Shown here one piece after another: positions 40,340-48,064 of a stretch of DNA of 64,000 nt. The stretch covers positions 261,049-325,048 of the forward strand of contig CAVWBK010000005.1 of the NCBI GenBank assembly GCA_963753245.1, in the 5' to 3' direction. The notes beneath the pieces were generated by a model. The model was not told the DNA's origin and did no database searches. It worked only from the letters and a program-made list of their open reading frames with translations. The position numbers were made by a program, and so were the translations under genes. This DNA comes from VRUE01 sp963753245 (lineage in GTDB: Bacteria; Actinomycetota; Thermoleophilia; Solirubrobacterales; 70-9). Each line of letters opens with the position of its first letter. Position 1 is the first letter of the stretch.

Positions 40340-41092
40340 ATGACGACCTACGATCGCACCGGCCGCGGCTATGCGCAGGTCCGCCGCGGCGATCCGCGGA
40401 TTGCCGCGGCGGTCGAGGCGGCGCTCGGCTCGGCGCGCTCGGTGCTCAATGTCGGTGCTGGGACGGGCTCCTATGAGCCCCGTGATCGCGAGGTGACCGC
40501 GGTCGAGCCCTCGAGCCTGATGATCGCCCAGCGCCCGCCCGAGGGCGCTTCGGTGGTGCAGGCCGAGGCCGAAGATCTGCCCTTCCCCGACGCCAGCTTT
40601 GACGCGGCGATGGCGATGATCACCGTCCATCACTGGCGCGATCTGCAGGCCGGGATCGCGGAGATGATCCGCGTCGCCCGCCAGCGCGTTCTCATCCTCA
40701 GCTTCGACCCCGCGCCGCTCGCTGAGTTCTGGCTGGTCGACTACTTTCCGCGCGCCTTTGAGATCCACTCCGAATTCATGCCCTCCCTGGGGCGGCTTGC
40801 GGAGCTGCTCGGCGGCGCCCACGTCGCAGTTACACCGGTGCCGCTGCCGCGGCGCTGCAGCGACGGGTTTTTCATCGCACTCTGGGACCGGCCTGAGCTG
40901 CACCTCGACCCGGCGGTGCGGCGGGGCAGCACGGTCTGGCATGTGATGGAGCCCGCCGAGATCGAGTTGGGCCTCGCCGCCCTGCGTGGCGATCTGCAGA
41001 GTGGGCGCTGGGATGAGCGCCACGGGCATCTGCGCGAGGAAACTCCGGAGCTCGACCTCGGCCTGCGGCTGCTCGTCGCCGAGCTCGATTGA
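40340..41092 (+). CDS. Class I SAM-dependent methyltransferase (paralogue 1)
   Basis: A 250-residue methyltransferase of the methyltransf_11/25 type: motif I VLNVGAGTGSYEP (~36), acidic motif post-I TAVEPSS (~54), motif II AEDLPFPDASFDAAMAM (~76) and HHWRDLQAGIAEMIRVARQR (~97). It begins YDRTGRGYAQVRRGDPRIAA. It starts seven bases after tetR, so it may be the last gene of the alkane operon. The substrate is unknown. A close paralogue of equal length lies at 44043-44798 on the other strand; the two bracket pdxH, the GMC gene and the GNAT gene. Confidence 0.87.
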   Translation: MTTYDRTGRGYAQVRRGDPRIAAAVEAALGSARSVLNVGAGTGSYEPRDREVTAVEPSSLMIAQRPPEGASVVQAEAEDLPFPDASFDAAMAMITVHHWRDLQAGIAEMIRVARQRVLILSFDPAPLAEFWLVDYFPRAFEIHSEFMPSLGRLAELLGGAHVAVTPVPLPRRCSDGFFIALWDRPELHLDPAVRRGSTVWHVMEPAEIELGLAALRGDLQSGRWDERHGHLREETPELDLGLRLLVAELD

Positions 41093-41209
41093 GCTTGCGA
41101 GGGCCGGAGAACAAGAGCGCCGTAGGCGGCCCTACCAGGGGCGGGCGTGGAGGTTTCTGGCCCGTCGGCCGCCAGTCTAGGCCGGGGGTGCGCCGGGTAT
41201 TTTGAGTCG

Positions 41210-41791
41210 GTGCAGGTCGACGCGGAACCAATTCAGCTCCTGGGCGAGTGGATCGAGGATGCGCGCCGCAGCGGCCTGCCCCAGCCGGCCTCGGTCGCCC
41301 TGGTCACCGTCTCCGCCGAGGGTCGTCCCTCAGCCCGGACCGTCAACCTCAAGCGCCTCGAGGACGACGCGCTGATTTTCACATCGGCGATGTGGACCCG
41401 CAAGGCCCGGGAGCTCGACGCCAACCCCAATGTGGCGCTGCTCTTCCACTGGCCCACCCTCGGCCGCCAGGCCCACCTGACGGGCGAGGCGGCTTGGGGC
41501 GAGCGAGCGCTGGCCGAGGAGCTCTTCGCCGAGCGCGACCTTCTGCACCAGCTGCAGACCGTCGTCTCGCGCCAGGGTGAGCCGATCGAAGACCTCACTC
41601 CGCTGCGCGAACGCCTCGCCCATCTGGCTGAGGTCCAGGAGACGGCGCCGCCGTGCCCGCCGGATTGGGGGGCGCTGCGGGTGCGCCCCGATCAGGTCGA
41701 GCTCTGGAGTGAAGCCGAGGATCGGATCCACCAGCGGCGCCTATTCAAACGCCACGAGGCAGGCTGGGAGCTGACCCTGCTCTCGCCCTAG
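41210..41791 (+). CDS. pdxH: Pyridoxamine 5'-phosphate oxidase
   Basis: About 193 residues from GTG 41210 (the frame is open from 41147 without family similarity). The FMN-binding split barrel is clear: RPSARTVNLKRLEDDALIF, SAMWTRKARELDANPNVALL (FMN phosphate and dimer contacts), FHWPTLGRQAHLTGEA, and the C-terminal dimerisation region QVELWSEAEDRIHQRRLF. PdxH oxidises pyridoxamine or pyridoxine 5'-phosphate to PLP with O2. The terminal residues usually read 'RLaP'; here LTLLSP. The 3' end overlaps the convergent GMC gene by four bases. Confidence 0.92.
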   Translation: MQVDAEPIQLLGEWIEDARRSGLPQPASVALVTVSAEGRPSARTVNLKRLEDDALIFTSAMWTRKARELDANPNVALLFHWPTLGRQAHLTGEAAWGERALAEELFAERDLLHQLQTVVSRQGEPIEDLTPLRERLAHLAEVQETAPPCPPDWGALRVRPDQVELWSEAEDRIHQRRLFKRHEAGWELTLLSP

Positions 41792-43368
41792 GCCTGGGCG
41801 CTCGCGGCCGGCTCGGCGCTGAGCGGCGCTTCTCCCTTGATCAGGTCCGCGGCCCGCTCGGCGAGCGCGATCACCGGCGCGTTGGTGTTACCGCGCGGCA
41901 CCTCCGGCATCACCGAGGCATCGACGACGCGCAGTCCCTCCAGGCCCTCGACGCGCAGCTCGCCGTCAACCACCGAGCCGATCGCGCAGGTCCCGGCGGG
42001 GTGATAGATCTCATAGGTCGACGCCGCGGCGTGGGCCCTGAAATCCTCATCGGACTCACCTTCCGGCGTCGTGAAGCGCTCCTCGCAGTAGGGAGAGAAT
42101 GCGGACTGGGCGCAGATCTCCTCGGTCAGGCGCAGGGCGGCGATCATCGTCGCCATGTCTTCCTCTTCCTCATAGAACCCGTTGCGGATGATCGGCATCG
42201 CGCTCGGGTCTTTCGATGCCAGTTGAACCGAGCCACGGCTCTTTGGCCGCAGCAGGCAGGGGGAGACCCAGACTCCGTGGGCTTCGGGGTCGGTGGTCCC
42301 CTCATCGACGATCTGTAGCGGCGCGACGTGGATCTGCACGTCGGGCGCCTCGGCCCCCGTCCCGACCCTCGCGAAGCCGCCGGACTCGGCCAGGTTGGAG
42401 GCGAAGGGACCGGTCTGCGTGGCGCTGAACTCCTCCAGTGCCTCGGGCTCGAGCGCCGCCAGCAGGCTGGCGGGTTCAGAGGTGGTCCAGACGCTGTAGG
42501 TCGCGGTGTGGTCGCTGAGGTTCTCCCCGACCGCCGGCTGATCGAGAACCGACTCCACTTCTCGCAGCGCGAGGTGCCCCGCCGGGCCGACCCCGGAGAG
42601 CATCAGTAGCTGCGGTGAGTTGTAGGCGCCCGCGCAGAGGATCACCTCGCGCTCGGCGCGCAGCTCCTGTCTTTGGCCGAGCTGGCTGGCCTCGACGCCG
42701 ACCGCCCGGCTGCCCTCAAAGAGGACCCGCTCGACCCGCATGTAGGGCATCACCTCGAGGTTCGGGCGCTCGGTCGCCGGGTGCAGGTAGGCGACCGCGG
42801 CGCTCGCCCGCATCCCGCCGCGCTGGGTCAGCTGGTACATGCCAAAGCCGTCCTGCTCGGCGCCGTTGAAGTCCTCGTTGCGCGCCTGGCCGGCTTGCAC
42901 CGCGGCCTCGACGAAGGCAGGGGTGATCTTGTTTCCAGAACGCTGATCGGAGACCGGCAGCGGCCCGCCGACCCCGTGCCACTCTGAAGCGCCCCGCTCG
43001 TTGTCCTCAGCCTTCAGGAAGTAGGGAAAGAGATCGCTCCAGGCCCAGCCCGCGACGCCCCACTCGTCATAGTCGCGGTGGTTGCCGCGGATGTAGACCA
43101 TCGCGTTGACCGAGGAGGAGCCGCCGAGGACCTTGCCACGCGGCAGGGTGATCCGGCGTCCATTGCAGTTGGGCTCCGGCGCGGAGCTGTAGCCCCAATC
43201 GATCTCGGTCCCGGCCAGCTGCAGGTAACCGAGCGGGACGTGAATATTTTCGTTGACATCCGGGGGGCCGGCCTCGAGCAAGAGGACGCTGATGTCGGGG
43301 TCCTCGGAGAGCCTCGCGGCGAGCACACACCCGGCTGAGCCGGCGCCGACGATCACGTAGTCGTACAT
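41788..43368 (-). CDS. GMC-family alcohol dehydrogenase (AlkJ/choline dehydrogenase-like)
   Basis: A 526-residue FAD flavoprotein of the glucose-methanol-choline family. It has the dinucleotide motif VIVGAGSAGCVLAARLSED (~5), GMC signature 1 GKVLGGSSSVNAMVYIRGN (~79), signature 2 GAYNSPQLLMLSGVGPAGHL (~248), and catalytic His and Asn in YHPAGTCAIG (~470) and RGNTNAPVIALAER (~498). It lies convergent to the alkB operon. In Pseudomonas alkane clusters AlkJ of this family oxidises the alcohols made by AlkB to aldehydes at the membrane, so that role is plausible here. Choline or another alcohol remains possible. Confidence 0.93.
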   Translation of the reverse strand: MYDYVIVGAGSAGCVLAARLSEDPDISVLLLEAGPPDVNENIHVPLGYLQLAGTEIDWGYSSAPEPNCNGRRITLPRGKVLGGSSSVNAMVYIRGNHRDYDEWGVAGWAWSDLFPYFLKAEDNERGASEWHGVGGPLPVSDQRSGNKITPAFVEAAVQAGQARNEDFNGAEQDGFGMYQLTQRGGMRASAAVAYLHPATERPNLEVMPYMRVERVLFEGSRAVGVEASQLGQRQELRAEREVILCAGAYNSPQLLMLSGVGPAGHLALREVESVLDQPAVGENLSDHTATYSVWTTSEPASLLAALEPEALEEFSATQTGPFASNLAESGGFARVGTGAEAPDVQIHVAPLQIVDEGTTDPEAHGVWVSPCLLRPKSRGSVQLASKDPSAMPIIRNGFYEEEEDMATMIAALRLTEEICAQSAFSPYCEERFTTPEGESDEDFRAHAAASTYEIYHPAGTCAIGSVVDGELRVEGLEGLRVVDASVMPEVPRGNTNAPVIALAERAADLIKGEAPLSAEPAASAQA

Positions 43369-43426
43369 CCATCCTCCTCGGATTAGCTGGCGTGCCAGCC
43401 AATCTAGACGCAGGGCGCCGGCTTGT

Positions 43427-44023
43427 CTATCGGCTCGCGGCCAGGCGGCTGCGCAGGTTGGCGCGGACCACAGGCCACTCGGAGTCGATCACGCTGAAAT
43501 AGGCGGAGTCGCGTTGGCCGACGTCGGGGACGATCATGTGATTGCGGAGGATCCCCTCAAACTGAGCGGGGATCGCCGCCAGCGCGGCCCGCGAGCGCTG
43601 ATTGCGGGCATCGGTCTTGAACTCAACCCGTACGCAGCCGAGCGTCTCGAACGCGTGCCCGAGCATCAGGAGCTTCGCCTCGACGTTGGCGCCGGTGCGC
43701 CAGGCGCGGGGGCTGAACCAGGTCCAGCCAATCTCGAGCACCCGGTCGTTGGGGCGCACATTCAGATAGCGGCTTGAGCCAATCGCCCGCCCGCTTGCCC
43801 GCTCGCGGGTCAAAAACGGCCCCTCGCTGCCCGCTTGGGCCGCGGCGAAGGTCAGCTCGAGCCAGAGCTCAAAGCGATCGCGCTGGTTGAGGTTGACCAG
43901 CCAGTCCCAGATCTCGGGGGCCTGAGCCACCTCCCAGAGCTCCTCGGCGTTCTGCACGCCGAGCGGCTCGAGTGTGACCAGCTCGCCATCCAGGCGCTTG
44001 GTGAGGGGCTCCATCGTGGCCAT
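43427..44023 (-). CDS. GNAT N-acetyltransferase (RimJ/L-like)
   Basis: A 198-residue protein (start ATG 44023; 44014 also possible). The pattern is that of RimJ/RimL-type acetyltransferases: LDGELVTLEPLGVQNAEELW at the start, the acyl-CoA strand AIGSSRYLNVRPNDRVLEIG, then WFSPRAWRTGANVEAKLLML with the pantetheine loop and the closing TDARNQRSRAALAAI helix. It would acetylate an amino group of a peptide or small molecule; the target is unknown. It follows the second methyltransferase on the same strand by 19 bases, suggesting one transcript. Confidence 0.87.
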   Translation of the reverse strand: MATMEPLTKRLDGELVTLEPLGVQNAEELWEVAQAPEIWDWLVNLNQRDRFELWLELTFAAAQAGSEGPFLTRERASGRAIGSSRYLNVRPNDRVLEIGWTWFSPRAWRTGANVEAKLLMLGHAFETLGCVRVEFKTDARNQRSRAALAAIPAQFEGILRNHMIVPDVGQRDSAYFSVIDSEWPVVRANLRSRLAASR

Positions 44024-44042
44024 TCTGCCAGCGCCCGCCCGC

Positions 44043-44798
44043 CTACGCGCCGAGCTCAGAGACGACCAGGCGCAGGCCGACGTCGAGCTCCTGAACCCCA
44101 TCCAGGTCTGCGTTTCGCTGCGCCCAGGCGCCCGATTTGAGGTCCGCGGCCAGCCGCGCGCGTCCCTCGCGTCGCTGCTCAGCCGAGAGTTGGTCCCAGA
44201 CCCACATCGGCCCCACGACCTGATCGTCGAAGAGGAGCTCGGGCCGCCCCCAAAGTGCGGCGAAGAAGAGGTCGCTGCACTCGCGGCGCACCGGCAGCGG
44301 CTCGAGGCTGGCCGCCGGCAGGGCGGCGGCCAGCTCGACGGTCGAGACCCGCTCCCTATGCAGGGCGCCGATCGCCGGAAAGTAATCACGCACGATCCAG
44401 AGTCGGTGTAGCGCCGCCGGGTCAAAGGTGACCAAGACGATGCGGCGGCGAGCAACGCGCGCCATCTCCGCCATGCCGCGCTGGCGCTCGGGCCAGTGGT
44501 GAACGGTGAGGACCGCCATCGCGGCGTCGAAGCGATCGTCGGCGAAGGGCAGCGCTTCGGCGCTGGCCTGGATCGCCGGCGCCGCCCCCGGCGGGCGCTG
44601 GGCGATCATCGCCGCCGCGGGCTCGACCGCGACGACGTCGCGCCCCGGGGGCTCATAGGAGCCGGCTCCGGCGCCGACGTTGACGATCGACTCAGCGTCG
44701 CCGAGGGCCGTCTCGATGCGCGCCGCGATCGCTTGGTCCTCGCGTCGCGTCCTGGCGTAGCCGATCCCCAGCCGGTCATAGGTCGCGCCGCCCATCAT
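44043..44798 (-). CDS. Class I SAM-dependent methyltransferase (paralogue 2)
   Basis: A 251-residue paralogue of the methyltransferase at 40340. Matching landmarks are YDRLGIGYARTRREDQAIAA, IVNVGAGAGSYEPPGRDVVA (motif I), ASAEALPFADDRFDAAMAVL and VHHWPERQRGMAEMARVARR. It starts at ATG 44798 with the same N-terminal phrase as its paralogue. Substrate unknown. The two copies are inverted relative to each other about 3 kb apart, which makes the intervening segment prone to inversion. Confidence 0.87.
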   Translation of the reverse strand: MMGGATYDRLGIGYARTRREDQAIAARIETALGDAESIVNVGAGAGSYEPPGRDVVAVEPAAAMIAQRPPGAAPAIQASAEALPFADDRFDAAMAVLTVHHWPERQRGMAEMARVARRRIVLVTFDPAALHRLWIVRDYFPAIGALHRERVSTVELAAALPAASLEPLPVRRECSDLFFAALWGRPELLFDDQVVGPMWVWDQLSAEQRREGRARLAADLKSGAWAQRNADLDGVQELDVGLRLVVSELGA

Positions 44799-44822
44799 CT
44801 CGCCAGGAATTCCAGCCTGCCC

Positions 44823-45245
44823 TCAGCTCTCCAGCAGCAGCGTCACCGGGCCGTCGTTGATCAGGGCGACACCCATGCAGGCCCCGAAGACTCCCTTCTT
44901 TGCCCCCGAGCGCGCACAGAAGCGCTCATAGAGAGGCTCTGCGGCCTCGCCTGGTGCGGCACGGGTGTAGCTGGGACGGTTGCCGCGGCTGGCGTCGCCA
45001 TAGAGGGTGAACTGGCTGACGCAGAGGATCTCGCGATCGCCGAGTGGCTCGTTGAGCCGACCCTCCGCATCATCGAATATGCGCAGGGCGCGCACCTTCT
45101 CGGCGAGGCGATCGGCCTGCTCCTCGCCGTCCCCGCCCGCCACCCCGAGCAGGACCAAGAGGCCGGCGCCGATCTGGGCGACTCGCTCACCATCAACGTC
45201 GACCGCTGCCTGGCTGACCCGCTGGACCAGCGCCCGCATCGTCAC
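44823..45245 (-). CDS. dtd: D-aminoacyl-tRNA deacylase
   Basis: A 140-residue DTD protein that hydrolyses D-aminoacyl-tRNAs and glycyl-tRNA-Ala, preventing mischarging. It has the family start MRALVQRVSQAAVDVDGERV, the catalytic motif VSQFTLYGD (~77, 'SQFTLY'), and the cross-subunit Gly-cis-Pro motif NDGPVTLLLES at the C-terminus. Full length and intact. The start overlaps the upstream cupin gene by four bases, so the two are probably co-translated. Confidence 0.95.
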   Translation of the reverse strand: MTMRALVQRVSQAAVDVDGERVAQIGAGLLVLLGVAGGDGEEQADRLAEKVRALRIFDDAEGRLNEPLGDREILCVSQFTLYGDASRGNRPSYTRAAPGEAAEPLYERFCARSGAKKGVFGACMGVALINDGPVTLLLES

Positions 45246-45730
45246 TCGCCGCGACCCTCGGGGCCGCGCTCGCCGTCGAAGTAACCGACCGCGTCGCCGC
45301 GGCGAAAGAAGCCGCGCAGACCGCCGCCTCGGGGCAACCGCTCGCCGACGCCGATCTTGTCCGAGTCGGGGTAGACGACGATGTCGGGGCGACCGCTGCT
45401 GCTGATCGCCAGGAAGCTGACCGTCTCAGGAGAGCGGTTGAGGATCTGGTGGGCGCCCTGTTCGCCGACTGCGAAGCCCACCACCTCACCCTCCTCCAGC
45501 TCGCGCTCTCCCTCTGGCGTGCGCAAAGTGGGGCGCCCGCTGAGGACCGCCACCAACTCCTCGTCGGCGTAGTGGTAGTGGTAGGGATAGGCCGCTTCGC
45601 CCGGCGGTAGCTCCCAGAGGCTGGCCCCGATCAGCTCGGCGCCGAGCTGATAACCGATCCGCGCCCGCCGCGAGCGGAAGCCCGCGGGCCGCTCGCCGGG
45701 CTCGAACTCGGGGCGCCTGAGATTCGCCAT
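45242..45730 (-). CDS. Cupin-domain protein
   Basis: A 162-residue single-domain cupin. The beta-barrel motifs are visible: ELPPGEAAYPYHYHYADEEL (motif 1 with the His-x-His metal ligands and Glu, ~50), and GEQGAHQILNRSPETVSFLA (motif 2 with His, ~94). It could bind a metal and act as a sugar- or small-molecule-binding or isomerase protein; no specific activity is indicated. It is the first gene of the cupin-dtd pair. The N-terminus ANLRRPEFEPGERPAGFRSR suits a cytosolic protein. Confidence 0.85.
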   Translation of the reverse strand: MANLRRPEFEPGERPAGFRSRRARIGYQLGAELIGASLWELPPGEAAYPYHYHYADEELVAVLSGRPTLRTPEGERELEEGEVVGFAVGEQGAHQILNRSPETVSFLAISSSGRPDIVVYPDSDKIGVGERLPRGGGLRGFFRRGDAVGYFDGERGPEGRGE

Positions 45731-45747
45731 TCATTGCAGCCTAGCCG

Positions 45748-45876
45748 TCAGCAGCCCTGGCCCATCCGGTAGCCATAGCTGCGTGCGGTGAGGATGTGGC
45801 GGGGCCGATCGGAGTCATCGCTCAGTTTGCGGCGGAGGTTCGAGATCTGACGCCAATAACGTGCTCCCCACTGAAC
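45748..45876 (-). pseudogene. OmpR/PhoB-type response regulator C-terminal remnant
   Basis: 42 codons ending at TGA 45750-45748 read YWRQISNLRRKLSDDSDRPR and then HILTARSYGYRMGQGC. This is the recognition helix and wing of an OmpR-type winged helix ('v..LRrKl.dd...p..I.TvrG.GYr.'). The receiver domain and most of the effector domain are missing and there is no start. The 256 bases between it and the kinase gene hold no gene. Confidence 0.7.
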
Positions 45877-46132
45877 CAATCCTTACGTCGATTTTCTTAA
45901 GTAACCGCGGGCGGCTCGAGCGCCAGCTGTAGATGGCTGGGGAGGCCAGCAGCGATCGGCGGCTCGCTGGGACGATCGCCTGAGGGTAAGGCGCCCGAAA
46001 GTGGACTCACGCATCACCGAAAGTAACCGTTAGGAAAACCGCTGGTACAGCTGGTGCAATACACCTTTTTAGGTTTCGTGGCTGAAACTGCGTTAGATTC
46101 GGACATTAAGCTGAGCGACTAAGAGAAAGGCG

Positions 46133-48064
46133 GTGGATCCCACGGGAGATCCGGCCGAACTCGGTTCGACCTTCGAGCAGCTATTAGAGGCAGCCCCCGA
46201 CGCGATCGTCGGAGTGGATGAGAGTGGTCACATCGTCTTGGTCAATAGCCAGACCGAGGCTCTATTCGGATACTCCCGTGACGATCTGCTTGGCGAGTCG
46301 GTGGAGTTGCTCGTACCCGAACGTTTTCGCTGGGCCCATCTCGGTCATCGCTCCTCCTACTTCGCCGAGTCCCGCACCAGAGCCATGGCCGCCGGCCTTG
46401 ACCTCTACGGTCGGCGCAGTGATGGCTCTGAGTTTGCCGCCGAGATCTCACTCTCTTCGATTGAGACCGATGCTGGCCGGCTGGCGATCGCATCGATCCG
46501 CGATGTCACCCTGCATCGGGCGGCGGAGCGAAAATTTGAACAGTTCCTCGAGTTCGCACCCGATGCAATTATCGGTGTAGGTGAAGACGGCCGGATCGCA
46601 CTCATCAACAAGAAGGCGGAGGCACTCTTTGGTTACCACCGTGATCAGCTGACCGGCAAACCGGTCGAGATTCTCGTGCCAAAGCGCTTTCGTGACGCGC
46701 ACCCCGATAAGAGGCAGCGATACTTCGAGGAACCGCGCACCCGCCCGATGGGAGCCGGGGTCGAGCTTTTCGCGGTGCGCAGCGATGGCACCGAGTTTCC
46801 GGTCGAGATCAGTCTCTCGAGCATTGAAACCGAGGACGGCGTTCTTGCCACCGCCGCCGTACGCGACACCAGCGACCGAGCCGAGAGCGAGCGCGAGAAG
46901 GCACTCCTGCGCCAGCTCGATCGCGCCCGCCGGCTGGAGAGTGTGGGCCAGCTCGCGGGCGGGATTGCCCACGATTTCAACAACATCCTGGCGGTCATCC
47001 TCAACTACGCCGAGTTCGTCGCCGAGGATCTCGACCCCGACTCCGAGGCCCAAAAGGACGTGCACGAAATTCGCCGCGCCGCAGAACGGGCCGCGGCGCT
47101 GACCAGGCAGCTACTGATCTTCAGCCGCCGCGAGGTCGTCAAACCCGAGGTGCTCTACCTGCGCACCGTGATCGCCGACATCGAGAACCTCTTGCAGCGC
47201 GCGCTCGGCGAGCGGATCGAGCTGACGACGAAGCTGAGCGCTGAGCGGCTGCCGATCGAAATTGACCCCGGCCAGCTCGAGCAGGTCCTGGTCAACCTCG
47301 CGGTCAACGCCCGCGACGCGATGCCCGAAGGTGGACGCCTGCTGGTCGAGGTCGAACCTGTCGTGCTCGATGAGGAGTACACCTACATGCACCCGGACAC
47401 CGAACCCGGCCCCTACGTGCGACTGAAGGTCTCTGATACCGGCATCGGCATGGATGCCGAGACCGTCGAGCGGATGTTTGAGCCCTTCTTCACGACCAAG
47501 GACGAGGGGACCGGTCTCGGAATGGCGACCGTTTACGGCATCGTCACCGGAGCCGGTGGCCGGATCGACGTTTACTCCGAGCCTGGGATCGGTACGACCG
47601 TGAAGGTTCACTTCCCCTCCTGCGCCGCAGCACCGGGAGACGGTGAGGCGAAGGCCCAATCGCGACCGCAGGGCAGCGGTGAGGTGGTTCTCGTCGTTGA
47701 GGACGAGCCCGACGTGCGGCGGATGGCCGAGCGCATCCTGACCCAGAGCGGTTACTCGGTGATCGGCAGCGATCGCGGTGAGGAGGCACTGGAGATCTGC
47801 CGGGGGGGTGAACAAACGATCGACCTACTGCTCACCGATGTGATCATGCCCGGCATGGTCGGCACCGACCTGGTCGAGGAGCTGAGACGGCTCCGCCCCG
47901 AGATCCCGGTGCTCTTCATGTCTGGTTACAGCCATGAGGTGCTGGCCCACGAGGCGTTGACCCAGGAGACCGACAGTGCCTTCATCGAGAAGCCGTTCAA
48001 CGCCGGCGAACTGCTGAGCACGATCCGCGGCTTACTGGATCGGCGTGCTGGCCCCGAAGGATGA
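46133..48064 (+). CDS. PAS-PAS hybrid histidine kinase with C-terminal receiver
   Basis: A 643-residue cytosolic sensor kinase from GTG 46133 (AGAGAAAGGCG ribosome site); no membrane segment. Two PAS domains lie at ~10-120 and ~130-245, both starting 'FEQxLExAPDAIxGV' and sharing FPVEISLSSIETED-type ends, so they arose by duplication. HisKA follows with phosphoacceptor His280 (GGIAHDFNNILAV), then HATPase with N-box VNLAVNARDAMPEGG and G-box DTGIGMDAETVERMFEPFF. A REC domain has acceptor Asp569 (LLLTDVIMPG). Such NtrB/CckA-like hybrids often relay phosphate. The next gene overlaps by four bases and is the likely partner. Confidence 0.93.
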   Translation: MDPTGDPAELGSTFEQLLEAAPDAIVGVDESGHIVLVNSQTEALFGYSRDDLLGESVELLVPERFRWAHLGHRSSYFAESRTRAMAAGLDLYGRRSDGSEFAAEISLSSIETDAGRLAIASIRDVTLHRAAERKFEQFLEFAPDAIIGVGEDGRIALINKKAEALFGYHRDQLTGKPVEILVPKRFRDAHPDKRQRYFEEPRTRPMGAGVELFAVRSDGTEFPVEISLSSIETEDGVLATAAVRDTSDRAESEREKALLRQLDRARRLESVGQLAGGIAHDFNNILAVILNYAEFVAEDLDPDSEAQKDVHEIRRAAERAAALTRQLLIFSRREVVKPEVLYLRTVIADIENLLQRALGERIELTTKLSAERLPIEIDPGQLEQVLVNLAVNARDAMPEGGRLLVEVEPVVLDEEYTYMHPDTEPGPYVRLKVSDTGIGMDAETVERMFEPFFTTKDEGTGLGMATVYGIVTGAGGRIDVYSEPGIGTTVKVHFPSCAAAPGDGEAKAQSRPQGSGEVVLVVEDEPDVRRMAERILTQSGYSVIGSDRGEEALEICRGGEQTIDLLLTDVIMPGMVGTDLVEELRRLRPEIPVLFMSGYSHEVLAHEALTQETDSAFIEKPFNAGELLSTIRGLLDRRAGPEG

